Positions 16,018-25,265 of a stretch of DNA of 61,896 nt are shown in pieces. Where the stretch lies: contig CAISYL010000197.1 of NCBI GenBank assembly GCA_903889655.1, forward strand, positions 1 to 61,896, read 5' to 3'. A model generated the notes under the pieces. It had not been told where the DNA came from and ran no database searches. It saw nothing but the letters and a program-made list of their open reading frames with translations. Position 1 is the stretch's first letter. Each line of letters opens with the position of its first letter. The DNA is from an uncultured Alphaproteobacteria bacterium. Its GTDB lineage: Bacteria; Pseudomonadota; Alphaproteobacteria; Parvibaculales; Parvibaculaceae. A program made the translations under genes and the position numbers.

Positions 16018-16995
16018 TCACCAGCGTACGAGGACCGAGCCCCAGGTAAAACCGCCACCCATCGCTTCCAGCAGCACCATGTCGCCCCGCTTGATTCGGC
16101 CATCCTTCAGGGCTGCATCAAGTGCCAGCGGCACGGAGGCAGCCGATGTATTGCCGTGTTCGCCCACCGTGATGATGACTTTTTCGGGCGGCAGGCCGAT
16201 TCGCTTCGCCGTGCCGTCGAGGATGCGCTTGTTGGCCTGATGGGGCACGAACCAGTCGATATCGGCTGCGGTCAGCCCGGTCGCTGCCAGCGCCTCGTTG
16301 ATCGTATCGGCGATATTGACGACGGCGTGGCGAAAGACCTCCCGGCCCTCCATGCGGACGTGGCCGACGGTTTTTGTGGAGGACGGGCCGCCGTCCACAT
16401 AGAGCTTTTCCTTGAAACGGCCGTCAGAATGAAGATGTGCCGTCAGGATGCCCCGGTCAGCCGTCGTGCCTTCGCCCTCGCCCGCCTGGACGACCACCGC
16501 GCCGGCGCCGTCGCCGAAGAGCACGCAGGTCGTCCGGTCGGTCCAGTCGAGGAGCCGCGAGAAGGTCTCGGCGCCAATGACGAGCGCTGTTTTCGACTGG
16601 CCACAGCGGATGAAGGTATCGGCAATGGTGAGCGCGTAGACGAAGCCCGAGCAGACGGCCTGCACATCGAAGGCGGCGCCGTGATGAAGGCCCAGTTCAG
16701 CCTGCACGGTCACGGCAGTGGCCGGGAAAGTATTATCGGGCGTCGTCGTCGCCAGAATGATCGTGTCGATCTCCTGCGCGTCGATGCCTGCATTGGCGAT
16801 CGCCGCGCGCGCCGCCTTGAGCGCCAGATGCGAGGTCAGTTCGGTGTCGGCCGCGATATGGCGCGCGTGGATGCCGGTGCGCTCGACGATCCATTCATCC
16901 GTCGTATCCACCAATTTTGTCAGGTCGTCATTGGTGACCCGCCGCTCCGGCAGGTAACTGCCGCAGCCGGTAATGACACTCCGGATGATACTCAC
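16018..16995 (-). CDS. fabH: Beta-ketoacyl-ACP synthase III
   Basis: A 325-residue enzyme that starts fatty acid chains by condensing acetyl-CoA with malonyl-ACP. The catalytic triad is visible: Cys115 in [13 protein letters not shown], His in [11 protein letters not shown] and Asn in [10 protein letters not shown]. The N-terminus [20 protein letters not shown] and the end [10 protein letters not shown] are standard. It overlaps the plsX stop by four bases (ATGA), so the two proteins are co-translated. ihfA follows 123 bp later. Confidence 0.97.
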   Translation of the reverse strand: MSIIRSVITGCGSYLPERRVTNDDLTKLVDTTDEWIVERTGIHARHIAADTELTSHLALKAARAAIANAGIDAQEIDTIILATTTPDNTFPATAVTVQAELGLHHGAAFDVQAVCSGFVYALTIADTFIRCGQSKTALVIGAETFSRLLDWTDRTTCVLFGDGAGAVVVQAGEGEGTTADRGILTAHLHSDGRFKEKLYVDGGPSSTKTVGHVRMEGREVFRHAVVNIADTINEALAATGLTAADIDWFVPHQANKRILDGTAKRIGLPPEKVIITVGEHGNTSAASVPLALDAALKDGRIKRGDMVLLEAMGGGFTWGSVLVRW

Positions 16996-18074
16996 GATAT
17001 CGCAGCCTCGGATTCTTCACTGATGGAGTTTTTTCGACCGCCGCCTGCCAATTCGATGTTCTTGAGGGCATCGAGGTCGGTCACGATCTTCTTCAGAAGA
17101 TCGGCGGAGGCAACATCGATGGCGACGTCGATCGCGGCGGCATAGCCGAGACCGTCCGTACCACCGTGGCTCTTCACGACGAGGCCGTTGAGACCGAGGA
17201 AAAGAGCACCGTTGGAGGCACGCGGATCGAGCTTTTTCGAGAGCGCGCGGAAGGCGCCCTGTGCAAAGAGATACCCGATGCGAGACAGGATTGAACTCGC
17301 CATGGCCGCGCGCAGGAACTCGACGATCAGGCGGACGGTGCCCTCGGCCGTCTTCAACGCGATGTTGCCCGTATAGCCGTCGGTCACGACGACATCGACC
17401 GTTCCCTTGGAAATGTCGTCACCCTCGACGAAGCCGTGGAACCGCATCGGAAGCTTCGCATCGCGCAACATCTGCGCCGCGTCCTTTACCTGCTCCGTTC
17501 CCTTGACCTCTTCCTCGCCGATATTGAGGAGGCCGACGGTCGGGTGTTCGAGGCCGAAGATCACGCGGGCATAGGCTTCGCCCATCACCGCGAACTGCAC
17601 GAGTTGCAGCGCGTCGGGGCCGATCGTCGCGCCGAGATCGAGCACGATGCTCTCGCCCCGCGCCGTCGGCCACATGGCGGCAAGCGCCGGGCGTTCGACA
17701 TTCGGCATGGTCTTGAGGATGACCTTCGCCATAGCCATCAGCGCGCCGGTATTGCCCGCCGACACGGCGGCCTGCGCACGGCCGGTCTTCACCGCGTCGA
17801 TCGCGAGCCACATGCTGCTGGTCTTACGGCCGCGGCGAAGCGCCTGACTCGGCTTGTCGTCCATCGCGATCGAGACTTCGGTATGAACGATCTCGCTCAC
17901 CGCCGCGACGCGCGGATGCTCATTCAGGAGCGGGCGCATCTGGGCTTCATCGCCGAATATCAGGAAACGCACGTCGGGGTGACGGACGGACGCAATGTCG
18001 GCGCCGCCGATCACCGTTGCCGGACCATGGTCCCCCCCCATGCCGTCCAACGCTATCGTGAGTCCACGCGTCAC
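16992..18074 (-). CDS. plsX: Phosphate acyltransferase PlsX
   Basis: A 360-residue peripheral membrane enzyme that converts acyl-ACP to acyl-phosphate, the donor for PlsY in phospholipid synthesis. The start [13 protein letters not shown] and the blocks [19 protein letters not shown] and [17 protein letters not shown] are characteristic. It starts at GTG 18074, with AGGGG a few bases upstream. It precedes fabH with a four-base overlap. A predicted promoter at 18146-18173 lies in the 131-bp gap behind the YceD gene, so it can be expressed separately from the CBP3-YceD pair. Confidence 0.97.
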   Translation of the reverse strand: MTRGLTIALDGMGGDHGPATVIGGADIASVRHPDVRFLIFGDEAQMRPLLNEHPRVAAVSEIVHTEVSIAMDDKPSQALRRGRKTSSMWLAIDAVKTGRAQAAVSAGNTGALMAMAKVILKTMPNVERPALAAMWPTARGESIVLDLGATIGPDALQLVQFAVMGEAYARVIFGLEHPTVGLLNIGEEEVKGTEQVKDAAQMLRDAKLPMRFHGFVEGDDISKGTVDVVVTDGYTGNIALKTAEGTVRLIVEFLRAAMASSILSRIGYLFAQGAFRALSKKLDPRASNGALFLGLNGLVVKSHGGTDGLGYAAAIDVAIDVASADLLKKIVTDLDALKNIELAGGGRKNSISEESEAAIS

Positions 18075-18145
18075 CTAAGCCCCTTTCCTTTCCGCCGGAT
18101 TCGCACGGACGATCAGCCTCGATCGCCCCCGGCGGCCCGGCCCCG

Positions 18146-18173
18146 AAGATACAAGGTTGCGGTGGCCTGACAA
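18146..18173 (-). promoter_or_regulatory. Predicted promoter for plsX-fabH
   Basis: On the minus strand TTGTCA (18168-18173), a 16-bp spacer and TATCTT (18146-18151) form a plausible sigma-70 promoter. It would give a leader of about 65 bases before the plsX GTG. Confidence 0.45.
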
Positions 18174-18205
18174 CCCTGACTCTTGCGGGCCGCCGGTCCG
18201 GCGAT

Positions 18206-18769
18206 TCAATCTTTTTTCTTGAGTTTTTCGAGCACGGCGAAAGGATTCGGCTTCGCTTCGTCGGCGGTTTCCGCTCCCGTCGCCGGAGGCTCCTCCCGGT
18301 CGATGCCCGGTTTACGTGGATAGGGATCCAGCGCGAGGGCGAGATGTTCCGCGATCATTTCCCCCACGTCGATATGGCCTGCCTCGAAAGGCTCCGGCGG
18401 CTCCTCGCTCTCGGCGTCGATGACGATCTCGCGTTCAGCGCCCGGTCCACCCGCGGCTTCTTCCAGCATGTCCGCCGGCAGAAAATGGACCTTGAAACGC
18501 TCGTTGAGGCTGGCCGGAACCGGGTCCAGCGTCACGACGCAAGCCTGCACGACATTGGCCTCGAAGTTGCCTTCCAGCGCCACGCCGAGCTTGCGCCAGT
18601 GGCGCATGGACGCCTTTCCCTTCAGCAACTTCAGCTCGATGAGCCCGAAGCGGCGCGCCAGGCCCTCTCGCTCTGCCGCCGTCGCTTCGAAAGAAATTTC
18701 CCTGCCTTGCGGCGGGATGTCGTCGAGGGAAACATCGATACTGAATTCAGGTTTCGGTTCGGAGGTCAC
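18206..18769 (-). CDS. YceD/DUF177 family protein
   Basis: A 187-residue soluble protein of the YceD (DUF177) family. The conserved block around residues 70-120 contains VQACVVTLDPVPASLNERFKVHF with the family cysteine and the acidic segment after it. The C-terminus has EHLALALDPYPRKPG and the usual NPFAVLEKLKKKD tail. In many bacteria YceD is linked to rpmF and 23S rRNA metabolism; here rpmF is not next to it. It overlaps the CBP3 gene by four bases, so translation is coupled. The function in alphaproteobacteria is not established. Confidence 0.9.
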   Translation of the reverse strand: MTSEPKPEFSIDVSLDDIPPQGREISFEATAAEREGLARRFGLIELKLLKGKASMRHWRKLGVALEGNFEANVVQACVVTLDPVPASLNERFKVHFLPADMLEEAAGGPGAEREIVIDAESEEPPEPFEAGHIDVGEMIAEHLALALDPYPRKPGIDREEPPATGAETADEAKPNPFAVLEKLKKKD

Positions 18770-19338
18770 GCAATCGGTCCTTCCGCGAGAATGGCGGGTG
18801 CATGGGGCTCCTCGGCGAAGGCAATGCGACCTTCGAACAAATCGCCGTCGGACAAGCCCGATAGCACGGCGACCGACTTCCGCATATAGCCGGCCAGCAT
18901 GGCGACCTGTCCGGTGGCCACCTCCATCTCGGCAAAGACGTTGCGACGGAGCGCCTCTTCCAGCGTGGTATCGTCGACGCTGTCGAGACCCGCGTCATAA
19001 GCCGCGACGCGGCCATAAAAGGCCTGCGCCATCTTCTTGATCTTCTTGCCGACCGAGAGATCGCCGACACCTATTTCCCGCAGGCTTTGGTCCATGTCGT
19101 CGAACATGATGTCGAAAATGCGCTGGGCCAGCCCCCTGCCCGTCTCGCCCGTCGCCTTCAGGCGCCGCAGGACAAGGAAGGCATGGAGCATCACCATTTC
19201 GAAGCGCCCTTCAAGCGTATCGGGCACGCCCGCATGGATGTAGAGGCCAGGCAGGCGGGCCTGTGCGACCAAAGCCCGATAAAGGGCGAATGGCACTTCG
19301 TCACGGTCCGAGCGACCGAAAATCCTTTTCCATATCAT
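18766..19338 (-). CDS. Ubiquinol-cytochrome c chaperone (CBP3 family)
   Basis: A 190-residue relative of mitochondrial Cbp3, an assembly factor for cytochrome b of the bc1 complex. The blocks LYRALVAQARLPGLYIHAGVPDTLEGRFEMVMLHAFLVLRRL and FDIMFDDMDQSLREIGVGDLSVGKKIKKMAQAFYGR are characteristic. It heads a two-gene unit with YceD and is divergent from bamE across a 115-bp gap. A predicted promoter lies at 19393-19420. The pairing CBP3-YceD followed by plsX, opposite bamE, is as I remember it from other alphaproteobacteria. Confidence 0.93.
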   Translation of the reverse strand: MIWKRIFGRSDRDEVPFALYRALVAQARLPGLYIHAGVPDTLEGRFEMVMLHAFLVLRRLKATGETGRGLAQRIFDIMFDDMDQSLREIGVGDLSVGKKIKKMAQAFYGRVAAYDAGLDSVDDTTLEEALRRNVFAEMEVATGQVAMLAGYMRKSVAVLSGLSDGDLFEGRIAFAEEPHAPAILAEGPIA

Positions 19339-19392
19339 GACTTACTCCACCGCCCGGGAACGGGGCACGCCGCCCGGTTCAGAAGCAGATTG

Positions 19393-19420
19393 AATTTAGC
19401 GAGCGACAAGGGTAGGTCAA
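19393..19420 (-). promoter_or_regulatory. Predicted promoter for the CBP3-YceD unit
   Basis: On the minus strand TTGACC (19415-19420), a 16-bp spacer and TAAATT (19393-19398) lie about 55 bp upstream of the CBP3 start. It overlaps the upstream region of the divergent bamE gene, so the two promoters share this 115-bp gap. Confidence 0.45.
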
Positions 19421-19453
19421 TCTAACATCTATGGGCCAGGAGGGTTCTCCAAC

Positions 19454-19987
19454 ATGACTTCTCAACGTCCGCGGCGCCGCGCCGGTTTGCTGGTCGCCGT
19501 GGCTTGTCTGACCGTGGTGAGTTCCACGGCGCTGATGAGCTGCTCGCCGATCATCGAGCAGCGCGGCTATATCGTCGATGAAAAGAACCTGAAAAGGGTC
19601 AAGCCCCATCAGACGACCAAGGAGCAGGTCAAGGACATCATGGGGTCGCCCTCAACGACTTCGACCATTCCGAACGGACCGGAAGGCGAAGCGTTTTATT
19701 ACATCAGCAGCAAGTTCGAGACGGACGCTTTCTATCCGCCCGAGGAAGTCGACCGCACGGTTATCGCCGTCTACTTCACGAAAGAGGACGTGGTCGATCA
19801 GGTCGCCTATTACGGGCTTCAGGATGGCCAGATCGTCGACCTCCAGACTCGCACCACGCCGACTCGTGGCAAGGAGCTGACGGTCCTCGGTCAGATTTTC
19901 AGCAATCTCGGCCGCTTCAACAAGGCGAAGGACGACAAGAAGGACAGCGGGCCGACACCGGGCCGCCAAGGCGGCAGCGGGGGCTGA
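19454..19987 (+). CDS. bamE: Outer membrane protein assembly factor BamE (SmpA/OmlA)
   Basis: A 177-residue lipoprotein of the BAM complex that inserts beta-barrel proteins in the outer membrane. The N-terminus is positively charged, then hydrophobic, and ends in a lipobox ALMSC with the acylated Cys at residue 30. The BamE fold follows: GYIVDEKNLKRVKPHQTTKEQVKDIMGSPSTTSTI and, later, IAVYFTKEDVVDQVAYYGLQDG. The C-terminal tail (residues about 145-177) is a Lys/Asp/Gly-rich extension. AGGAGGG precedes the ATG. A strong terminator follows at 20005-20043. Confidence 0.93.
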   Translation: MTSQRPRRRAGLLVAVACLTVVSSTALMSCSPIIEQRGYIVDEKNLKRVKPHQTTKEQVKDIMGSPSTTSTIPNGPEGEAFYYISSKFETDAFYPPEEVDRTVIAVYFTKEDVVDQVAYYGLQDGQIVDLQTRTTPTRGKELTVLGQIFSNLGRFNKAKDDKKDSGPTPGRQGGSGG

Positions 19988-20004
19988 CCTACTCCGCTAT
20001 CCAC

Positions 20005-20043
20005 AAAAGCCCCGGTATGCTTCACCGGGGCTTTTCTTTTTTT
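20005..20043 (+). terminator. Rho-independent terminator of bamE
   Basis: AAAAGCCCCGGT pairs with ACCGGGGCTTTT (12 bp, 7-base loop) and is followed by a long T-rich tract. It begins 17 bp after the bamE stop codon. Confidence 0.95.
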
Positions 20044-20115
20044 GGGTAGCCCGTCGCCAAAACGCCATCTTGACCAGCTAATGTCCGGTCTCTCTCAGAT
20101 GCAGGACTCTTGCGC

Positions 20116-20946
20116 ATGCGCGTCTTGCTCGTGACGGACACACATCTCGCAGCGGAAGCCGCCGACGCCGTTTCAAACTGGCAGAGCGTCCGCGGCTTTG
20201 CGGCGCAGGCCGGCGCCGATCTCACCATTCATCTCGGCGACATCACGCGCGACGCCTGGTCGGCACAGAACGAGCTCGCATTCGCGGCGTCGATTGCCGC
20301 CGAATGGCCGACGCCCCTGCTCTTCCTGCCCGGCAATCACGATATTGGCGACAACCCGCCGGGACCCGATGTCGCCTACAAGCAACCGCTCTCGCTCGAT
20401 CATCTCGGTCTCTACCGCGGGTTATTCGGACCGGACTACTGGACGCATGAGGTGACTACGGAAGAGCAGCAATGGCTTTTCATCGGTATCAACGCGCAAC
20501 TCTTCGCGACCGGTACCGACGAAGAGACAGCGCATTGGTCATGGCTCGAATCCGCGTGCGACGGCGCACGAGGTCGCCCGGTCGCGATCTTCTCTCACAA
20601 GCCGCTCTATCAGAATGCCATTGATGAGGAGCCGCCGCATATCCGCTACGTACCGACGGCGCCGCGCCGGCGGCTTGCGTCGCTTCTGGATCGGATCGAT
20701 TGCCGGCTATTCCTGTCCGGGCATACGCATCAATTCTACGACCGTGTGAGCGGCGGAACGCGCCATATCTGGGTTCCCTCGTCTGCCTATCGTTTTGCCG
20801 ATGAGATGCAGGAAAAGATCGGCGAAAAAATCGTCGGCGTCGGTCTTCTCGAACTGGGTGGCAACAAGGGTCCGCAGGGATTTCGCTTCGATCTCGTTTG
20901 TCCCCAGGGGTTGACGCAATTCGAGCGCACCATAGAAAAGCACTGA
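20116..20946 (+). CDS. Calcineurin-like metallophosphoesterase
   Basis: A 276-residue metal-dependent phosphoesterase. The metal-binding motifs are in order: VTDTHLA (residues about 7-13), HLGDITRD, LFLPGNHDIGD, FSHKPLY and SGHTHQF. The pattern fits the cyclic-nucleotide phosphodiesterase/Ser-Thr phosphatase-like class (compare CpdA), but residues deciding the substrate cannot be told by eye. I started it at ATG 20116, two codons after an in-frame TTG. It has its own terminator and no operon partners; bamE upstream ends with a strong terminator. Confidence 0.88.
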   Translation: MRVLLVTDTHLAAEAADAVSNWQSVRGFAAQAGADLTIHLGDITRDAWSAQNELAFAASIAAEWPTPLLFLPGNHDIGDNPPGPDVAYKQPLSLDHLGLYRGLFGPDYWTHEVTTEEQQWLFIGINAQLFATGTDEETAHWSWLESACDGARGRPVAIFSHKPLYQNAIDEEPPHIRYVPTAPRRRLASLLDRIDCRLFLSGHTHQFYDRVSGGTRHIWVPSSAYRFADEMQEKIGEKIVGVGLLELGGNKGPQGFRFDLVCPQGLTQFERTIEKH

Positions 20947-20950
20947 ATGA

Positions 20951-20980
20951 AAAAGCCCCGGCGTTTCCACCGGGGCTTTT
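20951..20980. terminator. Bidirectional terminator between phosphoesterase gene and hppA
   Basis: AAAAGCCCCGG pairs with CCGGGGCTTTT (11 bp, 8-base loop). It has Ts after the stem on the plus strand and Ts after the stem on the minus strand as well, and lies between two convergent stop codons. Confidence 0.92.
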
Positions 20981-20999
20981 CCTCGTCGAAGGTTTTTGC

Positions 21000-23123
21000 T
21001 CAGTGCGCGAGCACGGCGAGAAGCAGAAGCGCCACGATGTTCGTGATCTTGATCATCGGGTTCACCGCCGGGCCGGCCGTATCCTTATAGGGATCGCCGA
21101 CCGTGTCGCCGGTGACGGCAGCCTTATGGGCGTCGGAGCCCTTGCCGCCATGGTGGCCGTCTTCGATGTACTTCTTCGCATTGTCCCAGGCGCCGCCGCC
21201 CGAGGTCATGGAAAGTGCCACGAAAAGACCGGTGATGATGACGCCGAGCAGCATCGCGCCAACCGCCGAGAACGCCTCGGACTTGCCGGCGATCTTGAGG
21301 ATGACGAAATAAAGCACGACCGGCGAAAGCACCGGGAGCAGCGACGGGACGATCATTTCCTTGATCGCCGCCTTGGTGAGCATGTCAACCGCGCGCGCAT
21401 AATCGGGCTTCGACGTGCCCGCCATGATGCCCGGATCGGCCTTGAACTGACGACGTACTTCCTCGACGACCGAACCCGCGGCGCGACCGACGGCAGTCAT
21501 GCCCATCGAACCGAAGAGATAGGGAAGCAGGCCGCCAATGAAGAGGCCGACCACCACGAAGGGGTTCGACAGCGAGAAGTCCGGCGTCACGCCGATGAAG
21601 TAGGGATAGGTTCCCGGCGAGGCCGAGAAGAAGGTCAGGTCCTGCGTATAGGCCGCGAAAAGAACCAGCGCGCCGAGGCCCGCCGAACCGATCGCATAGC
21701 CCTTGGTGACCGCCTTCGTCGTATTGCCGACGGCGTCGAGCGCGTCTGTCGTCTTGCGCACCGAGGCCGGAAGATCGGCCATTTCGGCGATGCCGCCCGC
21801 ATTGTCCGTGACCGGACCGAAGGCGTCGAGCGCAACGACCATGCCGGCCAGCGCCAGCATCGTCGACACGGCGATCGCGATGCCGAAGAGACCGGCAAGG
21901 CTGTACGTCACGAGGATGCCGACCACGATGATGATCGCCGGCAGGGCCGTCGCTTCCATCGAGATCGCGAGACCCTGAATGACGTTGGTGCCGTGGCCCG
22001 TAACCGAGGCCGCAGCAATGCTCTTCACCGGGCGGAAGTTGACGCCCGTGTAGTACTCGGTGACCCAGATGATGAGGCCGGTGACGACGAGACCCGCGAC
22101 GCCGCACTCATAGAGGCTCATGCCGGTATAGGTGAGCGTGCCCACCGTGAACGAGCTATCGAAGCCGACGATCTTGTCGGTGACAAGCCAGAGCGCGCCG
22201 AGCGAGAGGATCGCGGACGCCACAAAGCCCTTGTAGAGGGCATTCATGATGTTGTTGCTCTTGCCGAGACGGACGAAAAACACGCCGATGATCGACGTGA
22301 TGATGCACGAACCGCCGATGGCCATCGGATAGGTCATCATGTTGAGCACGGTTTCGGCGCCGCTGCTCGCGAAGAAGATCGAGGCAAGAACCATGGTGGC
22401 GACGAGCGTCACGGCATAGGTCTCAAAGAGGTCGGCGGCCATGCCGGCGCAGTCGCCGACATTGTCGCCGACATTGTCGGCGATCGTCGCCGGATTGCGC
22501 GGATCGTCTTCCGGGATACCCGCTTCGACCTTGCCGACGAGATCGCCGCCGACATCCGCACCCTTGGTGAAGATGCCGCCGCCAAGACGGGCAAAGATCG
22601 AGATCAGCGACGCGCCGAAGCCAAGAGCGACGAGCGCATCGATCACTTCACGCGAATTGGCTTCATAGCCGAGATAGCCCACGAGGACCGAGAAGTAGAC
22701 CGAGACCGCGAGAAGCGCGAGGCCCGCCACCAGCATGCCGGTGACGGTGCCGGCGCGGAAGGCGATCGAAAGACCCGCCGCGAGGCTCTTCGACGAAGCC
22801 TGCGTCGTGCGCACGTTGGCGCGGACCGACACGAGCATGCCGATATAGCCGGCGGCGCCCGAGAGCGCGGCGCCGACGAGGAAGCCGATGCCGACCTTGA
22901 TGCCCAGCAGCCAAGAAATCAGCACGAAGATAACGGCGCCGACGATGGCGATGGTCGTGTATTGGCGGTTCAGATAGGCGCCCGCACCCTCCTGGATCGC
23001 CGCAGCGATCTCCTGCATGCGCGCATTACCCGCATCCGCCGACAGCACGGAACGACCCGCGAAAATGCCGTAAAGGATTGCGAGACCGCCGCAGCCAATG
23101 ATAGCCCACAACGCAGTGCTCAT
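21000..23123 (-). CDS. hppA: Membrane-bound H+-translocating pyrophosphatase, potassium-independent type
   Basis: A 707-residue protein with about 16 membrane helices that couples pyrophosphate hydrolysis to proton pumping. The family signature is [11 protein letters not shown], followed by the acidic Mg-PPi site segment [23 protein letters not shown]. Lys470 in [10 protein letters not shown] is the residue that marks potassium-independent enzymes; the potassium-dependent class has Ala there. AAGGAA lies a few bases before the ATG. The gene stands alone: a bidirectional terminator follows it and thiL ends 180 bp upstream. It likely recycles biosynthetic pyrophosphate into proton motive force. 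Confidence 0.97.
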   Translation of the reverse strand: MSTALWAIIGCGGLAILYGIFAGRSVLSADAGNARMQEIAAAIQEGAGAYLNRQYTTIAIVGAVIFVLISWLLGIKVGIGFLVGAALSGAAGYIGMLVSVRANVRTTQASSKSLAAGLSIAFRAGTVTGMLVAGLALLAVSVYFSVLVGYLGYEANSREVIDALVALGFGASLISIFARLGGGIFTKGADVGGDLVGKVEAGIPEDDPRNPATIADNVGDNVGDCAGMAADLFETYAVTLVATMVLASIFFASSGAETVLNMMTYPMAIGGSCIITSIIGVFFVRLGKSNNIMNALYKGFVASAILSLGALWLVTDKIVGFDSSFTVGTLTYTGMSLYECGVAGLVVTGLIIWVTEYYTGVNFRPVKSIAAASVTGHGTNVIQGLAISMEATALPAIIIVVGILVTYSLAGLFGIAIAVSTMLALAGMVVALDAFGPVTDNAGGIAEMADLPASVRKTTDALDAVGNTTKAVTKGYAIGSAGLGALVLFAAYTQDLTFFSASPGTYPYFIGVTPDFSLSNPFVVVGLFIGGLLPYLFGSMGMTAVGRAAGSVVEEVRRQFKADPGIMAGTSKPDYARAVDMLTKAAIKEMIVPSLLPVLSPVVLYFVILKIAGKSEAFSAVGAMLLGVIITGLFVALSMTSGGGAWDNAKKYIEDGHHGGKGSDAHKAAVTGDTVGDPYKDTAGPAVNPMIKITNIVALLLLAVLAH

Positions 23124-23303
23124 TGTTTGTTCCTTGATTTCCCTTTGACGAGTGTCTTTGCGAGACTTTGGCCGCGGAACCGAAGCAGGCTCTGCGAGTC
23201 CCCCCTCCTAGAACGCAGAATGCCGCGGAAGATGCCAAATGCGGGCGGGGAAAGCAACCGGCGGTAACCATTCCGAAGGCTTTTGTCACAGCCGGCAAAA
23301 GCA

Positions 23304-24293
23304 TCAAAAATGCCGAAATCCCAATTGCTTGAGGCCGAGCGGACGACCGTTTGCGTCGATGACCGCGAGGCCCTCCCCACTCATTCCAATCCGACCGATG
23401 CGGGTGATCGGCACACCGGTTTCCGCAGCGGCAAGAGCGATCTCGGCTGCTTTTTCGACCGGCGCCGCGAAGAGGATTTCGTAATCGTCGCCGCCCGTCA
23501 GCACGGTTTCGAGCCGTACCGGCTCGGCCGCCACGGCGCGCGCGGCGGCCTTCGACAGAGGCACCAGCACGGTCTCGACCTGCGCGCCAACGCCGGAGGT
23601 TTCGCAGAGATGACGGAGATCGGCCATGAGACCATCCGAGACATCGAGCCCCGCATGTGCGAGCCCCGGAAGACGCGGACCGAGAGCATTGCGAGGCTGC
23701 GGCAACCGGTAACGGTCAGCGAGCCACGCAGCGTCCTCCGCCGGCCCCGCAAGCCGGCCTTGCGCCGCGAGGAGGCCCAGAGCGGCGTCGCCGATGGTTC
23801 CAGTCACGTAGAGGTCGTCGCCCACATGCGCGCCCGAGCGCCGCACCATCTGTCCGCGCGGGACTTCGCCAATCGCCGTCAGCGAGAAGTTGAGCGGGCC
23901 GGATGTCGAGACGGTGTCGCCGCCCCAGAGCGAGAGGCCGAAGGTCCGCTGGTCGTCAGCGAGGCCTCGCGCGAAACTCTCGATCCAGGCGAGCGGCGTA
24001 TCGGGCCGCCACGAGGTCACGAGAAGATAGCCGCGCGGCGTTGCGCCCTTGGCCGCGAGATCGGAGAGGTTCACGCGCAGCAGCTTGCGGGCAATGCTGT
24101 CGGCCGGATCGGACGGGAGGAAATGCACGCCTTCGACGATCGCATCGACGGTCAGCACGATCTCCATGCCTTCGGTGGGCGCGAATATCGCGGCGTCGTC
24201 GGTCAGTCCGAAAGCGCCCGATGCTTCGGCCGCCAGAGGCGCGAAGACTTGTGCTATCAGGCTGAATTCGTCAGGACGATCCGGCGGCGGCAT
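23304..24293 (-). CDS. thiL: Thiamine-monophosphate kinase
   Basis: A 329-residue ATP-dependent kinase making thiamine pyrophosphate from thiamine monophosphate. The start [14 protein letters not shown] and the Mg/ATP segment GLTDDAAIF are typical, as are VDAIVEGVHF, LRVNLSDLAAKGATPRGYLL, LWGGDTVST and the late GGDDYEILFAAP. The ATG at 24293 overlaps the end of nusB by 23 bp, so it is the last gene of the ribD-ribE-ribBX-ribH-nusB series. The rib-nusB-thiL order is common in proteobacteria. Confidence 0.95.
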   Translation of the reverse strand: MPPPDRPDEFSLIAQVFAPLAAEASGAFGLTDDAAIFAPTEGMEIVLTVDAIVEGVHFLPSDPADSIARKLLRVNLSDLAAKGATPRGYLLVTSWRPDTPLAWIESFARGLADDQRTFGLSLWGGDTVSTSGPLNFSLTAIGEVPRGQMVRRSGAHVGDDLYVTGTIGDAALGLLAAQGRLAGPAEDAAWLADRYRLPQPRNALGPRLPGLAHAGLDVSDGLMADLRHLCETSGVGAQVETVLVPLSKAAARAVAAEPVRLETVLTGGDDYEILFAAPVEKAAEIALAAAETGVPITRIGRIGMSGEGLAVIDANGRPLGLKQLGFRHF

Positions 24294-24810
24294 CGCCCAC
24301 ACCACCCGCTTTGCGGACGGTTCCGCTAAGTTTGTCCAGCACGGCGTTGACGACGCCCGGTTCGTCGCCTTCGAAGAAGGCGTGCGCCACGTCGACGTAT
24401 TCGTTGATGACGACCTTGATCGGCACATTCTTGCAGCGGCGCAGCTCGTAAACACCGGCGCGCAGGATCGCGCGGAGCGTGGCGTCGATCCGCGCAAGCG
24501 TCCAGCCCTTGGCCAGCGCACCATTGACCGCCACGTCGATGTCGCGCTGCTCGCGCACGACGCCCCTGATGATGTCCTCGAAATGCGCCTCGTCCGCGCG
24601 GGCATAGACCGAACCTTCGATCTCCTGCCCGAAGCGGTGATGCACGAACTCATCGACGATGTCGTCAAGCGCGGTGCCTGCCACATCCATCTGGTAGAGC
24701 GCCTGCACGGCACAGAGACGCGCCGAACTGCGCGCCTGAGCGTCGTGCTTGTCTCCGCCGGAAGCGGGTGTTTCCGCCGTGGCCGTCATCTTGCCTGCAC
24801 CTTGCGTCAT
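24271..24810 (-). CDS. nusB: Transcription antitermination factor NusB
   Basis: A 179-residue RNA-binding protein that, with NusE (S10), recognises boxA RNA for rRNA antitermination. The core blocks are [16 protein letters not shown], the central acidic helices and the C-terminal [47 protein letters not shown]. An N-terminal extension of about 28 residues rich in Ala and Thr precedes the fold. The start overlaps the ribH stop by four bases. An internal ATG seven codons downstream is an alternative. Confidence 0.95.
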   Translation of the reverse strand: MTQGAGKMTATAETPASGGDKHDAQARSSARLCAVQALYQMDVAGTALDDIVDEFVHHRFGQEIEGSVYARADEAHFEDIIRGVVREQRDIDVAVNGALAKGWTLARIDATLRAILRAGVYELRRCKNVPIKVVINEYVDVAHAFFEGDEPGVVNAVLDKLSGTVRKAGGVGDAAAGSS

Positions 24811-25265
24811 GACCCCATGCTGCGCTTGAGATCGATCATGTCGAGGCAGGCACTCGCGGCCGCCCCGCCCTTGTTCTTCTCGTTCACCCGGACGCGCGCC
24901 AGAGCCTGCGCCTCGTTCTCGACCGTCTGGATGCCATTGCCGAGCGCCAGCGACCTGTCGACCGAAAGATCCATCAAGGCGCGGGCTGACTCGTTCGAAA
25001 CTATATCATAGTGGGTCGTTTCGCCACGAATGACGCATCCAAGCACGACGAAACCGTCGATCCGGCGCGTCACGCCGCCATGGGCCATGGCATCGAGGGC
25101 AAATTTGACTGCCGCCGGAATTTCAAGAACGCCCGGAACGGCCTTGCGCTCCCATGTCGCACCGCGGCTCTCAATCTCGGCAATCGCGCCACGGGCGAGT
25201 TCATCGGCCAGGTGTTCGTAGAACCGCGCCTCGATGATGAGGATGTGGGCCTTCGTCGTCTTCAA
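24807..25265 (-). CDS. ribH: 6,7-dimethyl-8-ribityllumazine synthase
   Basis: A 152-residue enzyme joining 5-amino-6-ribitylaminouracil to the four-carbon unit from RibB, the penultimate riboflavin step. Family landmarks are the N-terminal [64 protein letters not shown] (with the catalytic His) and the end ALARV. The protein lacks a long tail and should form the usual pentamer or larger shell. It overlaps the neighbouring genes on both sides by four bases, consistent with tight translational coupling within the riboflavin operon. Confidence 0.96.
   Translation of the reverse strand: MKTTKAHILIIEARFYEHLADELARGAIAEIESRGATWERKAVPGVLEIPAAVKFALDAMAHGGVTRRIDGFVVLGCVIRGETTHYDIVSNESARALMDLSVDRSLALGNGIQTVENEAQALARVRVNEKNKGGAAASACLDMIDLKRSMGS

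Noticed and set aside
20898-23267. A 789-codon open frame on the plus strand opposite hppA
   Set aside because: It is an antisense shadow caused by high third-position GC; its translation is Arg/Asp/His-rich with no family similarity, while hppA on the other strand is unmistakable.
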